A DNA stretch of 64,000 nucleotides from Ligula intestinalis (Eukaryota; Platyhelminthes; Cestoda; Diphyllobothriidea; Diphyllobothriidae). The stretch lies in assembly GCA_036362985.1 (NCBI GenBank), contig JAYGXS010000008.1:27178435-27242434 (forward strand), in the 5' to 3' direction. The notes beneath the pieces were generated by a model. It saw only the letters and a program-made list of their open reading frames with translations. It had not been told where the DNA came from and ran no database searches. The translations under genes and the position numbers were made by a program. Below, one piece after another: positions 34,333-45,789 of this stretch (positions are counted from its first letter, which is position 1; the number at the start of each line of letters is the position of its first letter).

Positions 34333-35389
34333 ACGACTGTTCCAATGCTTTCTTCTACTGGCGTCCCCGTTCCCCGAAGCTTGACCTCGTAGCTGCTTCT
34401 GGCTAAATGATAACAGCTGCGTCAGCGTCTCCCGTCGTCCGGCGTTCCTGCAAACCCGACAGATGACCTCAGCTTATTCAGCAAATAAGTGCGCCTGCCA
34501 AAGGGCCACTTGACTAAGACACCCCTCGTCCGATGCAGCAAAGACCTTTGCAGGCGACATCCCCTCAGGCAACTGGCAGCACACCAATAGCAAAGAACTT
34601 GAACTCGCTTCACAGTCATGGAAAAGCAACTGTCATCACCTCACACAACAGATAGTCGACACTCACAGGCCTGGCTGGACGGAGTCAGGACCAGCCCTGG
34701 CTTCGCCAGTGGCCACTGTCACCTGAGACTGCAACTGGGAGTTCTGTTTACAATAACCTTCTAATTTTGGTGATTTTTGCATTTTAATTTCCAACCTGGG
34801 ATCCGACCTGATGATTGTAGTGATCCGAGTACAACCACGAATTAGACCCCCCCCCCACTAGGTCTATCGTACGCCTTAGAAAGAGCTAAATTTAAACGCG
34901 GTGACTTACGCTTGGATTAGTTTAAGGTTATACTTGACTTGCGTTGCATCTACCACACTGCTTCTCCTCCACTTGCCTGGATTCGGCGTCACGACTAAAT
35001 CAAGTAGACTGAAGACGGAGGAGAATGCAGGTGGCTGACGCGGCCGGAAGCAGTTTTTAGTGTGGCTCGGATTCATGCTGACCGAAAGTGCCAAAAGAAG
35101 CAGCCATGACAGCTTGACTCTCAGTCAGTCAGTCGAGAGAACACTACGCACACCGGACTGCGCACGCTGTCCGAGTTTGCCCGTCAGTTCCAAGCAGTGG
35201 TCTTTAATCGCCCACCGTTATAGCCTCAAGAAGATAAATTTCTTTATAGTCGACCGCACTCTCACCCCCTCCTCCCACCTCCCACAGCAGCAGGCCACAG
35301 TCTAAACCGGTCAGTTATTTGATGACGGGTGGATGCAGTGGTTGAAAGGACAAGAAAACCCGTCTACGCGCGCCACAGCACAGCCAGTA
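34333..35389. other. Stretch without a recognised feature
   Basis: No domain, splice-framed exon or repeat partner was seen. A short C run occurs near 34850 and a CAGT-type short repeat near 35125 (CAGTCAGTCAGTC). Confidence 0.4.
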
Positions 35390-35880
35390 AATACAAACTG
35401 GAATGATGGCGTTGTCTGGTGTGAGCATCGGTTGGCAGCCCTCCAACCCAGGGACCAACCTTGTGATAGTCTCAGGCTCGTATCGCACGCGTACCACCTC
35501 ACCGATGTTTAATAGTGCACCTGCACTGATGTTGGCTTCTGGGACAGCCAATCACAGGTACCGCCAACCACACCAGTGCTCAACCTCCAGCGGCCAAGAG
35601 GAAGTGCGTATGCACTGAGCTGGTCGATCACCTTTTAGGGCTGGGGCACACGGGACCTCATATGACGGCTGCCGAGCAAAAATCACCTCAGACTCGGCCC
35701 ACTGGCTGGCGGTTGCTCGCTCGTTTAACAGTCAAATTCATCTCGCATATTCTGGCTTCTTTTGTATAGAGTAAACTACTTCTAAAACTCTGGCATCCAT
35801 GTCTTCTCTTTTCCTAAGGAATCGGGCCTGAAGATCGCAGTTGCAATTTGTTTTGCTTATTAAACCACAGACAGAAGTAG
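35390..35880 (+). repeat. CCAATCACAG interspersed repeat family, copy 2
   Basis: Ordered blocks shared with the other copies: CCAATCACAG at 35548-35557, ACGGGACCTCATATGACGGC, TGCCGAGCA, a GTATAGAGTAAACTAC block, TCTTCTCTTTTCC, AGGAATCGGGCCTGAAGATC and GCAGTTGC. This is the longest copy, with extra sequence between blocks. Confidence 0.6.
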
Positions 35881-36269
35881 CCGAGGGCAAACTTACAGAC
35901 TAGGCTTACTGACTTTCAAATTCCCTTATTGACTGTTATGGCCCCGTCCTGGTGCCGTACTTAGCACGAACTGTGAGCTAGCCCGACTATTGTAACGAAC
36001 GCTAGCCCGAAGGCGGAATTAAAAGCAATTAACCACGAGGAGAAGTGTATTTCCACACCGCAAGTCAAGGCAAGTCACTCTCACAAACATTCAGCGCGCG
36101 TTTATTCGGTCCGCATCGGTGACAGTGGACCAATCAGAAATTACGAGAAATTGATAGTCACAGTGCGTGCTCTTATCACAACGGCGTGACAGCTGCGCTC
36201 GGGGGCCTTTCTGTAAGAGGAGCCATCGTGGCAATGGAGACATTTCCAAGACATACGTGCATGAATTAA

Positions 36270-36690
36270 TGTAGGTGTTTCAACCGATCTAGTCAAGGAA
36301 CAATTAAGTTCCGCTTTGCCAAGGAGCTCGCAACGCAAACCCTCAAGACCGTCACATAGTGACTAAGGTGATATGATGAAGATGTGGATCCGACAAAGCA
36401 AAGAAAGACCGGAATGGTCATTTCCGGCTTATAAGCCGTAAACAGCCAGTCATACCCAATCTCGAGGGTTGGCACCCCCGAGATTCGAACCCGGGACCTT
36501 CGGAAATTGTGTTCAGGACACTGCCTCTAGTCCACGGGTTCCCTGCTTTGTCAGTTGTGATCGGGAATATGATGAATGAATGTAGGTGTTTCAACCGATC
36601 TAATCAAGGAACGATTAAGTTGCGCTTTGCCGAGGAGCTTGCAACACAAATCCTCAAGACCGTCACATAGTGAAAAAGGTGATATGATTT
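36270..36690 (-). repeat. tRNA-derived SINE dimer, minus strand (inverted partner of 36697-37125)
   Basis: Minus strand: a tail (CACTATGTGACGGTCTTGAG to GGTTGAAACACCTACAT), then a head with ACCCGTGGACTAGAGGCAGT and the B-box-like CCCGGGTTCGAATCTCGG, then GATTGGGTATGACTGGCTG, the palindromic CGGCTTATAAGCCG, and a second tail. Tail-head-tail order indicates a dimer. Confidence 0.75.
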
Positions 36691-36696
36691 AGAAAA

Positions 36697-37125
36697 TAAT
36701 CCGGGTCCAAATCTCTGGGGTGCCAATCCTCGAGATTGGGTATGACTGGCTGATGACGGCTTATAAGCCGGAAATGGCCATTCCGGCTTCCTTTTGCTTT
36801 GTCGGATACACTTCTTCATCATATCACCTTAGTCACTATGTGACGGCATTGAGGATTTGCGTTGCAAGCTCCTTGGCAAAGCGGAACTTAATTTTCCTTG
36901 GCTAGATCGGTTGAAACACCTACATTTATTCATCACATTCTCGATCACAACCGACAAAGCAGAGAACCCGTGGACTAGAGGCAGTGTCCTTAACACAATT
37001 TCCGAAGGTCCCGCGTTCAAATCTCGGGGGTGCCAACCCTCGAGATTGGGTATGACTGGTTTATGACGGCCAATAAGCCAGAAATGGCCATTCTGGTATC
37101 CCTTTGCTTTGTTGGATCCACTTAT
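36697..37125 (+). repeat. tRNA-derived SINE dimer, plus strand
   Basis: Plus strand: the middle part of one unit (ATTGGGTATGACTGGCTGAT, GGCTTATAAGCCGGAAATGG), its tail to about 36950, then the head of a second unit (GAACCCGTGGACTAGAGGCA, CCCGCGTTCAAATCTCGG) and its middle up to TTGGATCCAC. With the minus-strand dimer it forms a large imperfect palindrome; even the spurious frames MPTLEIGYDW and MPILEIGYDW mirror each other. Confidence 0.75.
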
Positions 37126-37317
37126 CACATACATTTATGTTTAAAGCCCCATTAAAAAAATCTTGTAAGTTGTACTTGCAAGAGAGAAAAATAAAGGTGA
37201 GCATTATTGAGCCTTTCTATTTTGCAAACGATAAGCTTTCAAAAGGGGGCATTTATACGTTTGTTAAACGTTTTTTAAACAAAGCTTTTTCATGTATATG
37301 GTTTTAGCAAGACTAAC

Positions 37318-37476
37318 TCAAGAAATGCAACGATAAGCCATATCCTTCACAGTCGCAGTGCCCGCAATCTTGGTGACCCGATCGTGAAGCAAAATATTGA
37401 ATAGCGTCATCCAAGGACTGCCCTCCTCCGGATAGAGGTTGACCAGAGCAGACTCGCCTGTGGTGAAGTTGTACAT
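37318..37476 (-). pseudogene. Probable LINE reverse transcriptase scrap (motif B to C)
   Basis: A 52-codon minus-strand frame reads ESALVNLYPEEGSPWMTLFN and then ILLHDRVTKIAGTATVKDMAY. The piece EEGSPWMTLFNILLHD looks like RT motif B (QGSPLSPTLFNILL). The following AYRC would then be an eroded AYADD. An in-frame stop precedes the first Met and TGA ends it at 37318. An isolated host exon is the alternative; no good splice sites were seen. Confidence 0.35.
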
Positions 37477-37869
37477 CTAATCTACTTCCGTACTATTCAT
37501 TTGTCCAGTCAGAAGCCAAGCTGGATTTTCTTTGTGGTGTGTGTGTCCTGTCGGTTTAAAAAATGCATAAAAAGATGTATGATGTATCTATATTATATAC
37601 ATTATATTGATTAAATTATCGCATACAATACACAATATTATTCTGGTAGAAGAAATTCTTTGGGAAACGTGAACAAAATTTATTGTTAATTTTTGACTCT
37701 GGCGCACCAAGTCGTCGTCGGACGTGTGCAAAATTTGTAAAGAATAGTGCCCATTTTTAAACATATCGAAAAATCGATAATTCTCTGTCATCTTTGGTCG
37801 TTAGAGTAAATGTCCTCTAAAAATGTGTGGCCTTTCCTATATGGGCAGGAGCCTCCGATACGGGTTTGA

Positions 37870-38760
37870 TCCTACGCAAACCTGTGCCCAGTTTCAAGCA
37901 AATGCAGGGCAACTTGAGGCGGGTGGTCTGGCCTTTTTATCGCTGATTGATGTTCATGTAAGCATGTAGAGACGGACTTTCCTGTTTTTCCACAATAAAT
38001 TGCACCACAGTCGTCGCAAGGAATTTTTGTATAAGACTTCGTTTCTGTCCAAATAGCCAACCCTATCTTTAAGGTGTACGAACTTTTTTTTAAGTTTGGT
38101 CGTTGGCAAGTGTGCTACTTGGATCTGGTTCTTCCTTGGGTGTCTTTCAACAAGCTCAGACAGGTTCTATATATATGGAAGTGTTCGCCAACTCTTTGTA
38201 TTGGGCGCTTGCTAGCAGCAATCTAGTTCCTTTTCTTTTTGTTTTAATTCTTGTTGTCTCATTCATCGATGTACAAACTCCTTAAGGTAACCATTTTTGA
38301 GAATAGTTTGAACAGATACTTAAGTTCGTTTTGGTAAAGTTTGGTGCTAGAACTGTGTGTGCTTGCTCGATTGATTACGGTGTTAACAGTACTCCGCGTA
38401 TGAGCAATAAGGTTGTTGCTCTCATAATTAAGGATAACATCTGTACGTGGACGTCAAGAAATGGGAATTTACTATCAACCTCTTTTTCAAACGTAAACGT
38501 GATTCCCGGCATCGTTGAAGTTATGATGTTGTGTAGTGTTCTTAGCTGGTCCTTTTTAACAATGACAAACTTATCATCGACAAAGCGTACCCACAACTTT
38601 GGGTTAAGTAGTTGTAGGACCATAGTTTCCAATTTTCGCATCGTAATTTCAACCAAGAAGCGCGAAATGGCTGAACCCATCTTTTATCTGTTTATAGTAT
38701 TGTTGAGTGACCGAAAAATATGTTTCCAGACTTTCTTTCAAATTTGGAATCCATTTCCGA
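37870..38760 (-). pseudogene. Penelope-like element: RT palm and GIY-YIG fragment
   Basis: Minus strand order: LETYFSVTQQYYKQIKD near 38740, then a frame change, then the 101-codon frame at 38680-38375 with MGSAISRFLVEITMRKLE (motif B side) and LWVRFVDDKFVIVKK (FVDD, catalytic pair at its residues 35-36). It continues with FEKEVDSKFPFLDVHVQ. At 38060-37872 follows IPCDDCGAIYCGKTGKSVST with LHEHQ and LETGH, the GIY-YIG nuclease region with its cysteine pair. PLE proteins combine these two activities. Frame breaks separate the parts, so the copy is dead. Confidence 0.8.
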
Positions 38761-38879
38761 CTAAATACACAAAATAAGATTTCAATCCCATGAATGTAGT
38801 TAATTAGGATTCTAATATTGCTATTCTAAAGACATTGACTCGTTCCAGCTTGCGAACTATTAAACAAGCCTTTCTTTGG

Positions 38880-41740
38880 TCACCTGCAGCAAACATGCTC
38901 TGAAAAAACGGCAACTTAAGTAGGATGTATTTTTCTAATTGTTTTTAAATGAACTTAAAAATTAAAAAAAAATTTTGGAAAACATGTACGAATATATTCT
39001 TACTTGTAAACGTTTGTTTGTATACTATGCCTTCTCAAATTTCATAGTTGAAGAGAGAGTGTATTTGGGTTTTTAAAAGGTGTCTGAAAAGGCAAATATT
39101 TTGATTATATATGATATCATCCTAGAAGAAGGTTACATACACAGGAAATCATCAGTTAAATAGCTAATTAAATTGTTTTATACAGAGGTAACCTATAATA
39201 AAACGCTGTTTCAAATTAATCTTTAGCATAAGAAAATTAGACTTTTGTTGCGGGCATTGTGTTTTGATAATTTGGGCAGTTTCGAAGATGATCTAATTTG
39301 CTATCTTCATAGGAACTTTTATCTAAAAAGTCATATTTACGACAAATGCTTTTAATAAATATCAAATTTTAAAGGTCTTCAATAAAAAAGTCGAACAGAA
39401 GGTACGCCTATGAAAAAAAGCTCGAAAACAGTAAACAGGGTTGAGAATTTTCGGTAATATAAAGGGCAGTCCTAAAATACTTAGAATCAAATAATGAAAC
39501 TATTTACGAATAGATTTTGCGTAAGAAAAGTGCCTTTAATTTACAGAACTTGGTATTGATTGATATTCCAGACGTTTGTATTCAAAGTTGTCGGTCCAAT
39601 TTATAGTTATAATGCGGAACTCGTGTCCTTTTTTGAAATTTAATTTCCCATAACAAACAATTATTTCTTCTTAGGTTACTTTTAAGTCCCAAATTTACAT
39701 AAGGTTGTTCATCAGTAATTCAAACCTTTCATAAGGCGTTACCGCCGGCCTGCTTGTGGTTATCAACTGCTCACGAATTTCGGCGTTATCAATTTCCTGC
39801 TAGCTTCACTTCTTTTAGTAGAAATATAGGTATATTTGGAATTACAATGCGGTACTTAAAAAATTGAATTGCCGATGTATAGATGTTGCTAAAAATGGCG
39901 CATAGAAACAATTACAGGAAGGATTTATTTTAAAGTTGTGTTCATTTTATGATGGGCACTATATGCATTCCTGTATCATTTAAAAATATATATAACTGAC
40001 TTCGATTATTCTTCAACGTTACGCATTTTCATACATTTCGAGGCTGCTTTTTACTTAGTTTACGCATCGAAGACTTCGGCAAAACTGATTTGTAGGACCC
40101 CTCTAGCTATCTATGCACCAGCCCAAGTGCTCAACCTTTTTGTTAGTCAAACATTTAATTCTTGGCTAGCGAGCTTCAATTAATGTGTAATTGTGGCGGA
40201 AGTGATCAAAATATTAAGATTATGTTTGCTTTAATATGCTAAAATAGAATAAATTCGATTAAAATGAACTTCTGTTGCGCAGGTTACGAGTGCCAATTAA
40301 GGGAAATTTGACCTTTTATGGGCGGAATTTGACGAAAATGGAAATTCGCCCTCCTATTTGTGAAATTTGACGAAACAATTGGAAGTTCGGCTACTGAACA
40401 TGAAAAAGCAGTTTTCATATTATAAGTCGACGGGATTTTTGGGGCTTCTTTAATTATCTCTGCCTATATTTTTATGAAAAAATAGCCAAGCAATGGAAAT
40501 GCAAATCACCTACTTACGACTTGGGTCCATGAACAGGTGTTTGTCCCTCCCTTTGTAGTTCTCATGTGAGTACTTCATATTTCCCGCTAAAGTGACGTTC
40601 TGAAAAAATGCGTCAGTAGTTATTTTGATGTCTAAAAAATCTGCATCTACGTTTTAACGCAACAAAATATTTTCTTAATTTACAAGTTTTATTGTGCTGG
40701 CACACTATCTTTTGAATAATTTAAACGAAGCAGTGTCTTTTGAAGCTACATGGTATGAATTGTTAGCTTACGTTATAGGTCTTGTACATGTAAACTGCCT
40801 TTTGGTTACCCTAGCGATCTGTTAAACAGAAAACAGCGTCGTCTAGTTTGCCCTAGTGAATGATATCTTTAAATCTTGTATAAATATGAATCAAATACGC
40901 GCTTTAACACCATACCGACTGCGTTGTTTATGAAAGCAGAATTCTGGAGTTCTTGCAAAGGATTAATAGGTTAATGTTGGGAATGTAATAATGATATATA
41001 TTTAGGAATATATATAATTTTATTAGTGAAATAGCAAACGATTAGCACCAACATATTTTCAGGGGAAATTAACGAAGGAGAGAATTAAAGAATAAAATGT
41101 GAGCGTCTAAAGTAATATATATTAAATTAACTAACAAATAAAAATAGATAGTGGTAAGCTTTAATTGTTTCTTTGGGAACGCAGTAAATAAATTATATTC
41201 CAACACTTTGACATACATTTACGTCCTCGCTGTACACTAACGCCAAATTGGTAGGGCCTCCGACTTTCAGGTGGAGCACTCTGACCAGTTCAAAGCCCTC
41301 TACGACTACACAGGCAACGGAAAAAATGCATCTTCTTAACTGTATAAACAGAACTCCAAAATTATATATTATGTATAAATTATTTTATTATACATAATAA
41401 TATTATTATTGTATGTCTAATTATATTATATAAAATATTTTACTGCATATCAAATTAAAATGTTGACAGAATGAATTGATTAAAATTAACCAGGGGAATC
41501 GTTGCCACCGGCATAAATTATGATAGCAGAGAGAGCTTTTGCGGGGTTTTTCAGTTCTAGCATTATAATTCCTACTCTGGCAACTGGCGTGTACACTAAC
41601 AATGACCACTGCGTGGCTACAAAGTGGCAAAAATGAAACAATGTTCATCAGAAACAGCAGGGCAACGATAAATATTAGACTACGGACTGGTAATGATTCG
41701 TTCGACTTAAATGGGACGAGTTTGCAATAAAAAGACTTAC
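38880..41740. other. Long AT-rich stretch without a recognised gene
   Basis: No open frame with family resemblance. Around 38985-39060, CATGTACGAATATATTCTTA, CTTGTAAACG and TATGCCTTCTCAAA vaguely follow the order seen in repeat A near 30260-30310. 40200-40450 resembles 27850-28000. Otherwise it is featureless. Confidence 0.4.
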
Positions 41741-41828
41741 CATTTAACTGTTGCCAGCAAGACGTTCCAGCCCGACAAGGATTGCCTAGGGAACCAGGTT
41801 GCACCGTAACATTTCCAGTGGTAACTGA
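41741..41828 (-). CDS. Candidate internal exon of an unknown gene
   Basis: Minus strand: a strong acceptor TTTTTTGTTTATAG is followed by 88 nt that stay open as SVTTGNVTVQPGSLGNPCRA then GTSCWQQLN, and then a consensus donor GTAAGT. The frame continues open beyond the donor for most of 41804-41421, but with low-complexity hydrophobic content. The two cysteines in NPCRAGTSC recall extracellular Cys-rich repeats, but I cannot name a family. The next exons were not identified. The splice sites are good; the gene is a guess. Confidence 0.3.
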
Positions 41829-43430
41829 CTATAAACAAAAAACTCAGGTAAGGCTCTCTCGTGAGGCCACCTAATAGTAAAAGTTCCCTTATCCACGTTT
41901 CATACGAAAATCGTGGTTAAAGGTATAATGTTTGATTAAGGCCTAGTAAATGCGTGAAAATTGCACATTATAAAATTAATTAAAGTCACCGGTACTTGTT
42001 TTAGTGAACGAAAAAATATACGTTAAAAGCATGCGGAAAGTAAAAAATTGAGAAACGTAAACTCCTTTTGGTCAGCAAAGGAAGCTTATAGACCAAAGTC
42101 GATAGTATAGCAATTCCTATTGGTTAACAAAACCACAGGAGTGTTAGGGTAAGCAAAAATTGGACCTTGTTAATAGCTGGAAGTATTTTTTATTATTATT
42201 AAGCACAGGCAAAGCGGCTGCTTCAAAATGCCACACAGGAACTTGATATTTGATGTCAGTTTGGGCATATGAATAAATCAAAGGCTTGCCACTACTTTCC
42301 TAGGAAACGGTTAGATCTAAACAAACGACGCATTTGGTGGTACGTCATAAGAGGTTCTTTGGACGGCTGTACCCGAAACAAAAACAAAAATAAATTGAAA
42401 GAAAATGACTCTCCAGTATGCTTTTCAACTTTACTCAGAAGGTATTTGAGTCATTTGTTAAAACACTCTATGATCAACATGGGATCATGCTCTTTGCACT
42501 CGAACTCCAGGATAGTTACAAAGTATTGTGACAAACGGAAATATCTTTCAACATACACACGATGGTATGAATTTGATTGCAAGTACAACTGTAGTATACA
42601 TTTTTAGTAAACAGCCAGCCTATATGTGTGTGGCCTTCAATCTATATTATTCTGCTCAACAGCCGGGATATTATTACCACATAAAATATTTTTGCAATTG
42701 TAAATAGAAATGAACACAAAGCATGTAATGATCTTTTCTTGCATTGAAATGGCATTTTTACGAAGTATCCATATTGGGACTAAAACTTAAGTTGAGATGA
42801 CCACATCAATTTCTGACAAATTTGCTGCAAGTTTGAATGTTAACAAAAACCATTTAACTTATAAAAATTTTGTATTTATATTTATCTTGTATTGACTTGC
42901 AATTCTTTTCCACTCCCATGACTTAAAAAAATTATATTTAACATTGGACCAGCGATTTTTCATATAGCCATTTCCTTAATTTTGAATTTTTTGTAACTTG
43001 CATATTCATATGCTAGTAAATTATAATTTGTTTGCAAAATAATGTATTTTTTTTACTGATTATGCTTACTTTACTGCTTAAATAGTTAAGGGTACGCCGC
43101 GTGTGCTGACTCCGCACACAATGACATGTATTAAGTTACGTAAAACGTTTCATCAGTTAGGGAATCTACTGCATTTATGAATGTCAAAATTTAGGACGTT
43201 TTCTCTAATGGCAGAGAGCAGCAGCGCGCGCAGAATGCTTACATTTCTATGTGTGCAGAGTTGATGAGTGCCTGACGAACTTTCGTGTATTTATATGTAA
43301 ATTCGCATACCAGCCAGTAAGGGCAGATGCGCACCAAATACTGTGATCTGCTTGGTGGAACCAGACAACTGAAAGACATCAACTTAACGTCTTTTACGCA
43401 GGTGAGTTAAAAGGCCTTGTTTTCGCAGGA
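41829..43430. other. AT-rich stretch without a recognised gene
   Basis: The longest frame (42269-42607 plus, 112 codons) is rich in Lys, Ser and Tyr and resembles nothing known. No repeat partner was seen. Confidence 0.4.
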
Positions 43431-43493
43431 TCTATAGCTCATAATGTTCAGAAGACGAAGATGCGATCACTGGAACAAGAGTTTTATTTCCCT

Positions 43494-43530
43494 GACGTTT
43501 CGGATTTCGTCGGGAATCCTTAGTCATAGG
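43494..43530 (-). ncRNA. Degenerate hammerhead-like motif 3' of a PLE frame
   Basis: On the minus strand, CCTATGACTAA is followed by a hairpin with arms GGATT and AATCC (43502-43506 with 43515-43519), then CGAAACGTCAGG. Stem II, GAAA and the GUC site are in the right order, but the CUGANGA core has decayed to CUAUGA, so cleavage is unlikely. It lies about 65 bp beyond the PLE frame end at 43595. Confidence 0.45.
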
Positions 43531-43594
43531 TAATCGTAAACAGGTCTGAGACATGCGCAGATAAGGGGTGATACATGCACAGATTGCACGGTAT

Positions 43595-43990
43595 TTATAG
43601 TTCACCGCGGTCACCCGCATACGTACTATAATTGTCAGTTCTTGTAGTCACCGCTTGAGGTCTTAATTGGTGCGGTGATTGCTTATTAATTGCCACAGCG
43701 TTCTTGTCCGCGTCGGATGCGGGTTTGGTAATTGCGCGACAATTATGCCCGCTGTCGTCGGAGTTGTTGTTGCACCCAGTCCTTTCCACGTGACTGATTC
43801 GCTTGCTCAGGAAATGTCTCAGTACACCGTAGGGGAACGCCAAATCGTTGCGCTTGTTGATGGACTGGGGGCCTGAAAACCATGACTCGAGCAGCTCGCG
43901 GCTCACGCGGTTGTCCCCTCTTGCGAGGATTTCGGCCTCGGCAAACTTGAAACTATGGTCGGGTCCCGTTGAGTGAGCTGCAACCTAGGA
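43595..43990 (-). pseudogene. Penelope-like element, C-terminal end (minus copy)
   Basis: The minus-strand frame reads AAHSTGPDHSFKFAEAEILA, then RELLESWFSGPQSINKRNDL and a hydrophilic tail ending in YAGDRGEL. This is the end of a PLE GIY-YIG protein (late His and Glu residues of the fold). The RT and the GIY/YIG motifs themselves are absent. The same protein end occurs in inverted orientation at 44600-44900. Confidence 0.7.
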
Positions 43991-44539
43991 GTTGGCGTCT
44001 TTCTTCCTCACCGCCGTTGCATGCTCGGCCATTCGCGTCTGGAGTAATCTCCCAGTTTCTTCGCGTAGTTGCTTTGTCCACAAGTACACCAGATTCGGTA
44101 AACGACTCCAGCCGTTTCCTGCCGTGGCAGTGGGTCACGGCTTACGTCGAATGTGCTTAACTTGAGTGTTATTAGATAAGATCGGGAGAGGAAGTAAATC
44201 CCATTGAACGAGCGCGGAGGAACGCATTAGATCGATTCAGGAATGCAGATATTTGACTGCAGCTTCATAAACGGTGCATGACCTACTTTATGAATTCTTG
44301 TCATCGAAATAGGAGTGAGATGTGCAGCCTCATTTGTTCTGGTTACCCTGTTTTCTTGCCTGGAGTTGAGGAGCGGAAAGCATTCCACTAAAATAATCTG
44401 AATTTCCAGTGGCCCAGTTATGAAGAAAGCATGGTGGCTTCAGCGGAAGTCGAAACCGCACAGCAGGAAAGGCTCTCGCGCAGCCAACGCTCTACCACTG
44501 AATTAAGAGGCTCACCATGCGCTGTAAATTTAATCACAC

Positions 44540-45180
44540 CTGGGTCGAATTGCTTGCCCAGCTTAACTGCACTTATAAAATCCACCAACCCGGATACAGT
44601 AAGCTGACTGCTGGGCAGGATGCCAATTCTCAACTAGCGGCTCATTCGACGAGATCCGGCCACACATTCAAATTTAATGAGGCTGAAATTCTCGCAGGAG
44701 GTGACAATCGGGTGAGCTGAGAATTACTTGAGTGATGGTTCACGGGTCCTCAATCCACAAACAAGCGCAACGATTTGCCCAATCTATATTTGGTGCTTGA
44801 ACTCAATTTGACCAAAGCAAGTCACCATCTGGGGAACGAACAGGCCACCGCGTCATCCTACGCCAATAAACGAAGGGCCAGATGGCTGAGCAGTCATCAC
44901 GCCCGAGTCCACCCCGCGTAATGAACGTTCAGCAGGTCAAAGCCCGCATGCTGTTCAACAGACTATCAACACGCAATGAGGCAATTACCGTTAATTGTCG
45001 CTGTATGTTTGCAATAATGAATGTATCCTATAAATACTGCAAACTCCTTTGCAAACGCTACCCGTATCTGCTACTGCTCTCTGACTATGTCTCTGAGGAC
45101 GAATCCGCGATATATCTACAAAATTCAGGCGAATAAAAGTATTGCCCCAGCGATCGATTCTTCTTCTTCTGCTCCGCAGT
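44540..45180 (+). pseudogene. Penelope-like element, C-terminal end and 3' UTR (plus copy)
   Basis: Plus-strand translation: DANSQLAAHSTRSGHTFKFN, then EAEILAGGDNRVS, a stop, ELLE, a stop, WFTGPQSTNKRNDLPN. The 3' flank up to about 45180 matches the flank of the minus copy (TATAAATAC, CAGCGATCGATTCTTCTTC against CAGTGATCGCATCTTCGTC). Its ribozyme region (CTCTGAGGACGAATCC near 45090) is eroded. The two copies diverge from about 44 kb. Confidence 0.65.
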
Positions 45181-45234
45181 TCCTAAGAAATCATGTAGGA
45201 TCTAACGGATAGACTACTAGGCTGACCTTGGTTG

Positions 45235-45330
45235 TTAGGGGTTTGACAGATTTCAATAATTCGATTAACCCAATTGCGAAAAATTCGCGGCCTCGGTGGG
45301 GGTAGAATCAACACAGCAGGGAAAGGTTGT
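45235..45330 (-). repeat. Interspersed repeat E, copy 2
   Basis: Minus strand: TTTCCCTGCTGTGTTGATTC, ACCGAGGCCGCGAATTTTTC, AATTGGGTTAATCGAATTA, AAATCTGTCAAACCCCTAAC. Same blocks as 31165-31275. Confidence 0.65.
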
Positions 45331-45789
45331 AAAGAACCAAGGATTTGCTTGCTCACGTGCTTGCTGTATTCCATTCTCTCCCCAAAGCATGGTTTCATAA
45401 GTCGAATAAACTTTCTTACTCCGAATAACAACGGAGACAGGCCTACAAAGTGTCACTAAATTTCAATAGAAAAGGCAAGGGAACCGTCTGAATGTAAACG
45501 AAGAATTTAATTAGAAGACGTATACGCGGTCACTGAAGCAAATATCAGGCACAAAAAGTATACTCCAACCTACCAGCCCCCTCCCCACGTTCAATGAATT
45601 TCAAATATTCCTTCAATGTCCCAAAACACCCTTCGTAGCAAAAAAAACACAGATGAAAGCGTGTGAAGTTGAGTCATATTCAGATGTATTATTGCGATTT
45701 GCTAAGCCTTGATTAAAAATCTTGTTAGGGTAGATTGCAGAAATAAAGCAGATTACATAAATAATATTATTTCGGAACTGCGATACAAG

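Noticed and set aside
33600..37125. tRNA genes suggested by A/B-box-like sequences
   Set aside because: Cloverleaf arms are incomplete and the sequences recur with long shared tails, which marks them as SINEs.
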